A stretch of DNA of 5,166 bases from Clostridiales bacterium (GTDB lineage: Bacteria > Bacillota > Clostridia > Oscillospirales > Oscillospiraceae), in assembly GCA_021201515.1 (NCBI GenBank), contig JAJQET010000120.1, positions 1 to 5,166 of the forward strand. The letters are read 5' to 3'. The position numbers and the translations under genes are program-made. This document shows, piece by piece, positions 1-5,166 of this stretch (position 1 is the first letter of the stretch; every line of letters begins with the position of its first letter). The notes beneath the pieces are model-generated. The model had not been told where the DNA came from and made no database searches. It saw only the letters and a list, made by a program, of their open reading frames with translations.

Positions 1-272
1 TCGGACTTGCAGGAGGCGGCAAAGGAGGAGACGTGCAGCTCCTGGTCGCCGGACAGATACTTGCCCGTTTTCACCTTCCAGGAGTCCCGCACCGCCGTCT
101 CGCCGGAGAGGAATCTCCTGCCGTAGAGGGCAACGATGCCCGCCACAGCCAGCACCGCCAGCAGGATACCGCCCACCAGTCGGCTGACAAACACAGCCAG
201 CAGGAGGGCCGCCGCCACCAGCCCGGCAGCAGCCAGGCCGATGGAAATCGTCCATTTTGTCTTTTGCTTCAT
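1..272 (-). CDS. Membrane protein of unknown function, N-terminal part (runs off left edge)
   Basis: The frame is open from an ATG at 272-270 to the window edge, giving about 90 residues with no stop; the C-terminal part is outside the window. The product starts MKQKTKWT. Two hydrophobic stretches follow, at roughly residues 8-28 (rich in Ala, Leu, Val) and 31-51, separated by a short SRL turn. A soluble, polar segment begins after YGRRF and contains DSWKVKTGKYLSGDQELH. The positive charges before segment one and after segment two suggest that both ends are cytoplasmic. The start is supported by GGGAG (plus-strand 276-280) close upstream, with AAAGGA slightly further out, and by an extended -10 promoter about 90 nt upstream. 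It is transcribed divergently from the 57-residue gene at 518. I do not recognise the family and assign no function. Confidence 0.75.
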   Translation of the reverse strand, partial: MKQKTKWTISIGLAAAGLVAAALLLAVFVSRLVGGILLAVLAVAGIVALYGRRFLSGETAVRDSWKVKTGKYLSGDQELHVSSFAASCKS

Positions 273-364
273 GTTCTCCCAATCCTTTCCGGACGGCCCG
301 ACCGTCAGAGGGCCGGGGCAGCCGCAAGGTAGTTTTGTCCCGCCTGTGGGGACAGTTCGCCGTT

Positions 365-393
365 ATTATAGCACAAAACGATTCTGCGCACCA
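365..393 (-). promoter_or_regulatory. Extended -10 promoter for the leftmost membrane protein gene
   Basis: Read on the minus strand, 373-365 is TGCTATAAT: a perfect TATAAT with the TGn extension. The -35 position at 17 nt spacing (393-388, TGGTGC) is a poor match. An AT-rich stretch at about 404-427 lies where an UP element would sit and could compensate. Transcription would start near 358, giving a leader of about 86 nt. The leader contains a perfect 6-bp inverted repeat (294-299 with 310-315, loop of 10), which has no T-run and no obvious role. Confidence 0.6.
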
Positions 394-517
394 GCGGCAG
401 CTTCGTATTTACAAAAAATTCAAAAAGGTGGAGACCTCTGGCTGTTTCGGTGGCATTTTCCACCGGCGTTTCCCCTCCCGCGGGCCATACTAAGGGCAGA
501 AAGAGAGGTGAGCAGAT

Positions 518-691
518 ATGACCAAAACGAACTTTCTGCGGGGCATGGGCCTGGGCGTGGCCGTGGGGGCCGCCATTGGCATCGCCATGACCCCGAAGCG
601 CCAGCGGCTGCTGAAGAACACCCACACCGGAAAGGCCATCCGCGCGGTGGCCGATGTGATGGACAACATCACCGACGCCATGGGGCTGTAA
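518..691 (+). CDS. Small YtxH-like protein, 57 aa
   Basis: This short gene encodes MTKTNFLRGMGLGVAVGAAI and continues to a TAA at 689-691. Residues 7-24 form a Gly/Ala-rich hydrophobic segment (RGMGLGVAVGAAIGIAM). A basic patch follows (TPKRQRLLKN), then a helix-like end with VADVMDNITDAMGL. Small proteins of this design are common in Clostridia and are often labelled YtxH-like; their role is not established, although some relatives are stress- or envelope-associated. The start is well supported by GAGGTGA at 505-511, six bases before the ATG. No convincing promoter is visible upstream. It lies 133 bp before the LUD gene on the same strand, but that gene has its own promoter-like sequence. 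The YtxH assignment rests on overall design rather than a diagnostic motif. Confidence 0.75.
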   Translation: MTKTNFLRGMGLGVAVGAAIGIAMTPKRQRLLKNTHTGKAIRAVADVMDNITDAMGL

Positions 692-732
692 GAGGGCGGC
701 GCACCGGCGCAGACTCTGCACCCTGAACCCAT

Positions 733-755
733 CCGGCGGCGGAAATTGCCGCTGG
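733..755 (+). other. Stem-loop downstream of the small YtxH-like gene
   Basis: CCGGCGGC at 733-740 can pair with GCCGCTGG at 748-755 (eight pairs including one G-U) around a 7-nt loop, GGAAATT. It lies about 40 nt after the small gene's stop and just upstream of the next promoter. It could end or stabilise that transcript. The following bases, TAATCCCCTCC, are not a U-tract, so a standard intrinsic terminator is not supported. Confidence 0.3.
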
Positions 756-781
756 TAATCCCCTCCTTCCTGTGCTAAAAT
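753..781 (+). promoter_or_regulatory. Extended -10 promoter for the LUD-domain gene
   Basis: TGTGCTAAAAT at 771-781 holds a -10 hexamer TAAAAT (776-781, five of six) preceded by TG at 773-774 in the extended -10 position. The -35 at 17 nt spacing (753-758, TGGTAA) matches only three of six. Transcription would start near 788, leaving a leader of about 37 nt with GGAAGGAG before the ATG at 825. Confidence 0.5.
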
Positions 782-824
782 GGTGTCAAATTGCAATGCG
801 TTTTGACGCAGGAAGGAGCATCCC

Positions 825-1460
825 ATGACCCCTCGTGAACAGTACAACACCATCACCGCCGCGGCCATCCTGACCCAGCTGGAGCGGCACGGCATGACCG
901 GCGCCTACGCCGCCGACCGCGCGGAAGCCTTGGCCCAGGTGCAGACCTTTTTGCAGCCCGGCGTCTCCGTCTCCTTCGGGGGCAGCATGACCCTGGAGGA
1001 GATCGGCTTTTTCCCGGCGGCGGAGGCCTCCGGCTGCACCCTGATCGACCGCCGCACCGCCCGGAGCGAGGAGGCGCGGCAGCAGATCTATCAGCGGGCC
1101 TTCGGCTCGGACGTCTTTTTCATGAGCGCCAACGCTGTCACCCTGGACGGGAAGCTGGTCAACGTGGACGGCAACGGCAACCGCCTGGCCATGCTCCTGT
1201 TCGGCCCCAAAAAGGTCGTTGTGGTGGCGGGGATGAACAAGGTGTGCCGGGACGAGGCCGCCGCCATCGAGCGTATCCGCCACGTCGCCGCCCCCATCAA
1301 CGCCCTCCGCCTTGGCCGGGAGACCCCCTGCACCGTCACCGGCAGATGCGGGGACTGCCACAGCCCGGACTGCATCTGCGCCCAGACGGTCATCACCCGC
1401 CATTGCAAGCCGGAGGGCCGGATCCACGTCATTCTGGTGGGGGAGGATTTGGGCTATTAA
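825..1460 (+). CDS. LUD-domain (LutC/YkgG-like) protein, 'lactate utilization protein'
   Basis: The 211-residue product matches the stand-alone clostridial form of the LUD family (DUF162). Diagnostic stretches are SFGGSMTLEEIG (residues 50-61), SANAVTLDGKLVNVDGNGNR (101-120), FGPKKVVVVAGMNK (126-139) and the end RIHVILVGEDLGY. A cysteine cluster, CGDCHSPDCIC (175-185), with Cys169 and Cys194 nearby, could bind a metal or Fe-S cluster; this is inference. LutC belongs to the LutABC system for L-lactate oxidation, but no lutA or lutB is adjacent here, so a lactate role is unproven and the true activity of lone members is unknown. The protein should be cytosolic. The start is set by GGAAGGAG at 811-818, six bases before the ATG. 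A promoter lies at 753-781, and a strong terminator follows 13 nt after the TAA. Length and both ends look complete. Confidence 0.93.
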   Translation: MTPREQYNTITAAAILTQLERHGMTGAYAADRAEALAQVQTFLQPGVSVSFGGSMTLEEIGFFPAAEASGCTLIDRRTARSEEARQQIYQRAFGSDVFFMSANAVTLDGKLVNVDGNGNRLAMLLFGPKKVVVVAGMNKVCRDEAAAIERIRHVAAPINALRLGRETPCTVTGRCGDCHSPDCICAQTVITRHCKPEGRIHVILVGEDLGY

Positions 1461-1473
1461 CCTTTGACTCCGC

Positions 1474-1511
1474 AAAAAAAGCGGCAGGAACCGGTTTCCT
1501 GCCGCTTTTTT
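1474..1511. terminator. Bidirectional intrinsic terminator between convergent genes
   Basis: A perfect 10-bp stem pairs GCGGCAGGAA (1481-1490) with TTCCTGCCGC (1496-1505) around the 5-nt loop CCGGT. It is flanked by seven A's on the left (1474-1480) and six T's on the right (1506-1511), so either transcript ends in a U-tract. It serves the LUD gene on the plus strand and the repeat protein gene on the minus strand. The minus-strand stop codon (1512-1510) lies partly inside the flanking tract. Confidence 0.95.
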
Positions 1512-3432
1512 ATGTATCTGTGGTATCTTTGGTATCTGTGGCGTTGGACTGGGCCGCATACTGGAGGCCGTCCTCCCCGCCGCTCAAGGCGGTGTTGCTG
1601 TCCGGCAACTCCTCCTCGTCGTGCAGGACGGTGCTGCTGTCCGGCGGCTCCTCCTCCCGGTACCGGACAATGCGTCCGCCGTAGAGCTTCCCGCCATAGC
1701 GCCTGTTGCCGTACTGCTTCCCGCTGGGCTGCACCGGCTCCGCCAACTGCCCTGTGTCCGGGTCGATCCACGGCTCCTTGGCGGTGGTGGTGCTGCCCCC
1801 CAGGTAGGGGAGGGGCAGCGGCAGGGCCGTCCGCTCCAGAGGGTCTCCCGCACCGTAGCGGCGCAGGAACCCCCAGGGTTCCCGATAGCTCAAAGGCAGC
1901 TCGTCCGGGACGGCCCCCTTGCCATAGCGGGCCTTTATCCCCCAGGGTTCCCGGTAGCTCAGGGGCATTTCATAGGGGACGGCTCCCCTGCCGTAGCGGA
2001 ATTTCATCCCCTGCGGCTCCCGATGGCTCTGGGGCAGCGCGTATGGGACAGCCCCCCTGCCGTAGCGGAATTTCCTCCCCCAGGGTTCCCGATAACTCAG
2101 GGGCAGTTCACAGGGGACGGCCCCTCTGCCGTAGCGGAATTGCATGCCCTGGGGCTCCCGGTGACTCTGGGGCACCGCATAGGGGATGGCCCCCTTTCCG
2201 TAGCGGGCTTTCGTTCCCCACGGCTCCCGATAGCTCAGGGGGACGGCGGGGTAGGCGTTCCTGCTCCTGGAGATGGAGACGCTGCCCCGGTAAACGGGCA
2301 GCCAGTCCATGACGGTCTGCGTTCCGTACCGCCGCCTGCTGCCCCAAGGCTCCCGGTAGCTCATGGGCGTGGCCAGCGCCACCCTGGCCGCCCGAAGCAC
2401 ATGGCTCCCGCCGTGGTAAATCGGTATCTCATCCCGGGGATTTTTCATCCCGTAGCGCCGCCGCAAACCGAACCGCTCCCGGTAGCGTTCCGGCAGCGCT
2501 ACGGTGACCTTCGCCGGGGCGGGACGGAGAATCCCCTTTCCGGTGTGGCTGGCCGGTGTGTGGGGGCCTTTCACGGTGGAATCCGCCCCCTTCCTCCGGC
2601 CCAGGTAGGGAATCGGAAGGGCAGGGAGGGAAATTCCGCCATAGCGCTTCTTTCCGCCCCAGGGCTCCCGGTAGCTGTCCGGCTGGGAGGTGCGGAGATT
2701 GGCGGAACCCGCCGCGCTGCCGCCGCCCTTATACCGCTCCCCACCGGTTTTCAGGCGGAGGGTGCCGTAACGGTTCTTACTGCCCCAGGGCGCTTTATAG
2801 CTGTCCGGCTGGGCTGCACGGAGGTTGGTGGAACCCGCCGCGCTGCCGCCGCCCTTGTACCGCTCACTGCCCGTTTTCAGGCGCAGGGTGCCGTAGCGGC
2901 TTTTTCTCCCCCAGGGCGCTTTATAGCTGTCCGGTAAAATCGTGCGGGGGTTGGCGGAACCTGCCCCGCTGCCACCGCCCTTATAGGATTGATTGGAGAA
3001 GCCCCGAATGGGCGATGGGGTACGGCGGCGCTTCACCGTGCGATAGCGCTCCGGCGCAGCCACAGACACCGACGGCCCGGACCGCCCCTGCTTCCTGCCC
3101 TTATAGCTGGGCAGCAGCAAGCCGAACACGCCGCCGCCGGGTGTCTTCTTTTTCCGACGGGACCGGCGATAGGATTCCATCGACGGGCCCCTGGTTCCCT
3201 TGTCCCCGCCATAGCTGCGGGACCGTCTGGCCTTGTCCATGGGATGCCGCAGCACACGATAGAGCAGCAGCGCCACAGCCGCCACAAGGCAGACCGCGCC
3301 CACCGCCACCCGCACCGGATGCTCATATATACCATTGAAATCAAGCTCTACTGCGGCCGCGGTTGGTGCCAGGATGCTGCCGCAGAGCACAGCCAGCGCC
3401 AACGCCGTCACAGCCTGCCAACCTTTTTTCAT
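1510..3432 (-). CDS. Membrane-anchored SYREPWG/RYG repeat protein, 640 aa, function unknown
   Basis: I do not recognise this protein. Residues 1-27 look like a signal peptide (MKKGW, a hydrophobic core, APTAAA before VEL). Residues 40-58 form a membrane segment followed by a very basic stretch (RVLRHPMDKARRSR), which by the positive-inside rule puts the tail in the cytoplasm. The tail from about residue 88 to 543 is an array of 20-23-residue units, each opening with a Tyr or His after Ser/Arg and Pro, usually followed by Lys/Arg. Eleven units carry a core like SYREPWGxxxRYG, starting at 169, 211, 253, 316, 358, 400, 423, 446, 469, 492 and 515. The last 50 residues are acidic (REEEPPD, HDEEELPD) and end in TDTKDTTDT. 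Cysteines are nearly absent; the only tail one is Cys441, where sister repeats have Tyr or Asp. The start is supported by AGGAG (plus 3441-3445), eight bases upstream, and by a strong promoter. The gene stands alone, so context gives no function. Confidence 0.88.
   Translation of the reverse strand: MKKGWQAVTALALAVLCGSILAPTAAAVELDFNGIYEHPVRVAVGAVCLVAAVALLLYRVLRHPMDKARRSRSYGGDKGTRGPSMESYRRSRRKKKTPGGGVFGLLLPSYKGRKQGRSGPSVSVAAPERYRTVKRRRTPSPIRGFSNQSYKGGGSGAGSANPRTILPDSYKAPWGRKSRYGTLRLKTGSERYKGGGSAAGSTNLRAAQPDSYKAPWGSKNRYGTLRLKTGGERYKGGGSAAGSANLRTSQPDSYREPWGGKKRYGGISLPALPIPYLGRRKGADSTVKGPHTPASHTGKGILRPAPAKVTVALPERYRERFGLRRRYGMKNPRDEIPIYHGGSHVLRAARVALATPMSYREPWGSRRRYGTQTVMDWLPVYRGSVSISRSRNAYPAVPLSYREPWGTKARYGKGAIPYAVPQSHREPQGMQFRYGRGAVPCELPLSYREPWGRKFRYGRGAVPYALPQSHREPQGMKFRYGRGAVPYEMPLSYREPWGIKARYGKGAVPDELPLSYREPWGFLRRYGAGDPLERTALPLPLPYLGGSTTTAKEPWIDPDTGQLAEPVQPSGKQYGNRRYGGKLYGGRIVRYREEEPPDSSTVLHDEEELPDSNTALSGGEDGLQYAAQSNATDTKDTTDT
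1515..1541. repeat. Three tandem 9-nt repeats at the 3' end of the repeat-protein gene
   Basis: TATCTGTGG, TATCTTTGG and TATCTGTGG stand head to tail. Read on the minus strand they encode the acidic/Thr-rich end of the protein (TDTKDTTDT). The repeat stays in frame and stops three bases before the stop codon. Confidence 0.85.
1852..2238 (-). repeat. 69-bp tandem repeat array, six copies of the core
   Basis: This part of the repeat-protein gene is a tandem array with a strict 69-bp period (23 codons). Core copies begin at residues 400, 423, 446, 469, 492 and 515, with the unit consensus LPxSYREPWGxKxRYGxGAVPY. Four of the six copies begin SYREPWG. Those at 423 and 469 begin SHREPQG, so copies alternate and imply a 138-bp double unit. 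The copies are clearly related but not identical at DNA level, so the array is not a recent perfect expansion. No copy contains a frame-breaking change. Confidence 0.92.
2638..2985 (-). repeat. 126-bp tandem repeat array, about 2.8 copies
   Basis: Residues 150-265 of the repeat protein form three successive 42-residue units starting at Tyr150, Tyr192 and Tyr234; the third is cut short. Each reads YKGGGSxAGSxN, then PDSYKAPWG or PDSYREPWG, then RYG; the first two continue with TLRLKTG. Each 42-residue unit holds two sub-units of about 20 and 22 residues, one Gly/Ser-rich and one with the PWG-RYG core. Confidence 0.9.
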
Positions 3433-3470
3433 GCAGAACGCTCCTGGATGTCAAGCTCATTATTGATTCT

Positions 3471-3499
3471 ATTATGCCACAACCGCGCGGGTTTATCAA
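3471..3499 (-). promoter_or_regulatory. Strong housekeeping-type promoter of the repeat-protein gene
   Basis: Read on the minus strand, a -35 TTGATA (3499-3494, five of six) is followed by exactly 17 nt and a -10 CATAAT (3476-3471, five of six). TG at 3479-3478 adds an extended -10. Transcription would start near 3464, giving a leader of about 32 nt with AGGAG ahead of the ATG. This is the best sigma-A-type promoter in the window and argues that the repeat protein is expressed. Confidence 0.8.
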
Positions 3500-3505
3500 C
3501 CGCGG
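3483..3505. promoter_or_regulatory. Imperfect inverted repeat over the -35, possible operator
   Basis: CGCGGGTT (3486-3493) and AACCGCG (3498-3504) pair around the 4-nt centre TATC, with one unpaired G at 3489. The repeat covers the -35 hexamer of the repeat-protein promoter, a position where a bound repressor would block polymerase. It could also be chance in GC-rich DNA; no regulator gene is nearby. Confidence 0.35.
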
Positions 3506-3580
3506 ATTTGTTTCCAATCCGGTTGTTTCTTCCGGGAGGGGAACCTCTGGCCACCCTCCGCCAAAGCACCAACGGCGCAG

Positions 3581-3611
3581 AAAAACGGCTGCGCCCCGAA
3601 AGGCGCAGCCG
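3581..3611 (-). terminator. Intrinsic terminator of the GPH symporter gene
   Basis: On the minus strand a perfect 10-bp GC-rich stem (3611-3602 with 3595-3586, loop TTTCGG) is followed by TTTTT (3585-3581). It begins about 50 nt after the symporter stop codon. There is no T-run on the plus-strand side, so it acts in one direction. It separates the symporter transcript from the repeat-protein promoter about 80 nt further on. Confidence 0.92.
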
Positions 3612-3664
3612 CTCCGTTTACTGTTGTGGAAGGCGCTAAAAAGGGTTCTGTGCCGGAAGCGGCG

Positions 3665-5166
3665 TCAGTCCTCGCCAGGCCACTTCTCCATGGCCTCTTC
3701 CAGGGTCATGCCGTTGGCGACCTCTTCCTTGCGCTTGGCGTTGACGGCCTGAATTTCCTTCATCTTTGCGCCGGTGAGGCTATAGCCGTGCATGGCCCAA
3801 AGGGTGGCCGCCCAGGCCAGCATGGGGATGACGCAGAACATGACGATGACCGCCACCTTGATGCCGCCGGAATAGGGGGTAGCGTCGGTAGGCAGCTCGC
3901 TGAGCCCCGCGCAGATCAGGAAGATCACCGCCACCAGGGTCTGGGCCAGAGAGGACACCAGCTTATCCACCAGGGAGAACAACGTTCCCATAACGCCGGG
4001 GATATACTTGCCGGAGCGATAGGTCTCGTAGTCGGAGCAGTCCGCCACCATGGGGATGGGCATATCCGCCGTGGCGTAATACGCGCCGTAGCCGATGCCG
4101 AAGCAGAGGATGAACAGGATGGTGTACAGGTTGATGCCGCCGCCGCCGTTGTAGGGGAAGGACAGGGTCAGGGCGCTGCCGCTGGTGTGGTCGCACAGCA
4201 GCAGGAGGGCCAGCACGCCGACGTAGCAGATCAGCGCCACGGAGACGTACCGGGTCAGGGACGCCTTCTGCCCCAGCTTCTGGGAGGTGCGGACAGACAG
4301 CAGGAAGAAGGGCACCGCGCAGACGTAGCCCAGAATCATCATGGGCAGGTACAGGCTGTCGTAATTGCCCATCATGATGCCGTAGAGGGCCAGCAGCACC
4401 GTGGTGTTGGTGGCGATGGCCAGGGCCAGCTTGCAGCCTGCGCCGGCCACCATCAGACGCTGCATGGGCTTGTTGTGCTTGATGATCTCCACATACTCGG
4501 AGACCTTGACCTGCTCCTGCTTGCCGCCGCCGATGCCGTAGAACTCGGGGCGGTCCTTCCCTGCGATGCCGATGATGGCCAGGACGGTCAGGAGGACGGA
4601 CACCACGATGCCCACCGGCGCAATGATGCGGTACAGCTCCGGACGGGCGTAGCCGGAGGTGATCAGGTTGCCGGCGTCATCATAGACGTTGTACATATTC
4701 TTGATGGTGGGAATCAGCAGCTGCATGACGCCCATGCCCAGCATGGAGCCGATGGTGTTGAAGATGGTGAACATGGGCCGCTGGTTGGGGTCGTTGGTCA
4801 GCACGGTCTGCCCGGCCCGGGTGCAGGAGGTCTGGAAGGTGTAGCCAATCACCCAGATGAAGTAAACGACCACAAAGGCAACATACCGCAGGGCCATCAT
4901 GCTCTCCGGGATAAAGGGCAGGAGCACATACATCGCAAGGACGCTGACCGCCATGATGGCGCTGCCAATGATCATAAAGGGACGGAATTTGCCGATTCTG
5001 GTGCTGGTGCGGTCCATCAGTGCGCCGATGATGGGGTCGGTGACGGCGTCGGCCAGACGCATGGCCGTCACCATGATGGACGCGAACATCCCCAGCTGCA
5101 ATACGCTGGAGCCGAACTGGGCCACATAGGACAGCACCAGGACGAAGTAGACGTTGGTGGCCCCGT
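3665..5166 (-). CDS. GPH-family (glycoside-pentoside-hexuronide:cation) MFS symporter, N-terminus outside window
   Basis: The 499 visible residues run from the right edge to a TGA at 3667-3665. The frame stays open upstream of the GTG at 5137, beginning GATNVYFVLVLSY, so that GTG is internal and the real start lies beyond the window; about 20-30 residues are probably missing. The GPH signature is at visible residues 39-62: DAVTDPIIG, then MDRTSTRIGKFRP, the loop between membrane segments 2 and 3. Further support is many hydrophobic segments, a charged central loop (GKDRPEFYG, KVSEYVEIIKHNK), and a late ADCSDYETYRSGKYIPG followed by a membrane helix, matching the family's second-half pattern. 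The C-terminal tail (MKEIQAVNAKRKEEVANG) is cytoplasmic. Such proteins take up sugars, glycosides or hexuronides with Na+ or H+. Substrate cannot be read from sequence, and no glycosidase gene is visible beside it. A terminator follows at 3581-3611. Confidence 0.92.
   Translation of the reverse strand, partial: GATNVYFVLVLSYVAQFGSSVLQLGMFASIMVTAMRLADAVTDPIIGALMDRTSTRIGKFRPFMIIGSAIMAVSVLAMYVLLPFIPESMMALRYVAFVVVYFIWVIGYTFQTSCTRAGQTVLTNDPNQRPMFTIFNTIGSMLGMGVMQLLIPTIKNMYNVYDDAGNLITSGYARPELYRIIAPVGIVVSVLLTVLAIIGIAGKDRPEFYGIGGGKQEQVKVSEYVEIIKHNKPMQRLMVAGAGCKLALAIATNTTVLLALYGIMMGNYDSLYLPMMILGYVCAVPFFLLSVRTSQKLGQKASLTRYVSVALICYVGVLALLLLCDHTSGSALTLSFPYNGGGGINLYTILFILCFGIGYGAYYATADMPIPMVADCSDYETYRSGKYIPGVMGTLFSLVDKLVSSLAQTLVAVIFLICAGLSELPTDATPYSGGIKVAVIVMFCVIPMLAWAATLWAMHGYSLTGAKMKEIQAVNAKRKEEVANGMTLEEAMEKWPGED

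Noticed and set aside
448..465. 6-bp stem CGGTGG/CCACCG with a CATTTT loop
   Set aside because: It is short, has no T-run on either side, and does not lie after a gene end, so a terminator is not supported.
483..492. GGCCATACTA resembling a sporulation sigma-F/G -10 ahead of the small YtxH-like gene
   Set aside because: No suitable -35 lies at the needed distance (ACCGGC region), so the match is probably chance.
136..895. Longer frames spanning the intergenic region and the small gene (136-726 plus; 305-895 minus)
   Set aside because: They cross the divergent promoter and terminator-like elements, have no good start signal, and conflict with the short gene at 518-691, which has GAGGTGA before its ATG.
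786..1559. 257-codon open frame on the minus strand across the LUD gene
   Set aside because: It is antisense to a clear family member, reads through the shared terminator, and its protein has no recognisable features.
1621..2937. 438-codon open frame on the plus strand, antisense to the repeat protein, itself repetitive
   Set aside because: It is a shadow of the repeats: a period divisible by three keeps any stop-free frame open throughout. It has no ribosome site, and the minus strand has signal peptide, promoter and terminator. The same applies to the plus-strand frames at 1464-2312 and 2556-3338.
1852..2985. Regularly spaced repeats resembling a CRISPR array
   Set aside because: The periods are whole codons, repeats and 'spacers' are both conserved between units, the units are not palindromic, and all lie within one open frame.
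3449..3454. Perfect TTGACA on the minus strand upstream of the repeat gene
   Set aside because: It sits beside the ribosome site, only about 17 nt before the ATG. The matching -10 position (3431-3426) reads TGAAAA and overlaps the start codon, so it cannot drive this gene.
3665..5137. GTG at 5137 as the start of the symporter
   Set aside because: The frame continues upstream to the window edge with family-like sequence (GATNVYFVL), and the GPH fold needs part of its first membrane helix there. The gene is cut by the window.

Overview
The window is GC-rich, with short intergenic gaps and strong Shine-Dalgarno sites. It carries a small YtxH-like protein, a stand-alone clostridial-type LUD (LutC-like) protein and a GPH-family sugar symporter. 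This combination suggests a high-GC Clostridia genome of the Oscillospiraceae/Ruminococcaceae type, probably a gut anaerobe. That placement is inferred from gene style only; there is no rRNA or other marker.

Layout from left to right. (1) 1-272, minus strand: the N-terminal part of an unrecognised protein with two membrane segments, running off the left edge and read from an extended -10 promoter near 365-393. (2) 518-691, plus strand: a 57-residue YtxH-like small protein. (3) 825-1460, plus strand: a 211-residue LUD-domain protein with its own likely promoter and a strong terminator. (4) 1510-3432, minus strand, convergent with (3): a 640-residue repeat protein that I do not recognise. It has a signal peptide, one membrane segment and a long tail of about 21-residue units anchored on S-Tyr/His-Arg/Lys, many with the core SYREPWGxxxRYG. 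It has the best promoter in the window (TTGATA, 17 nt, CATAAT). (5) 3665-5166, minus strand: a GPH/MFS cation symporter, open at the right edge, followed by its own terminator at 3581-3611.

The genes appear to be separate transcription units: (3) and (4) share a bidirectional terminator, and (5) is terminated before the promoter of (4). No common pathway links them. The most unusual object is the repeat protein. Its signal/anchor architecture predicts that the basic, Tyr/Arg/Gly-rich repeat tail sits in the cytoplasm and ends in an acidic C-terminus. Two repeat regimes (20/22-residue alternating units, then uniform 23-residue units) show repeated in-frame duplication. I saw no mobile element, CRISPR array, tRNA or rRNA.
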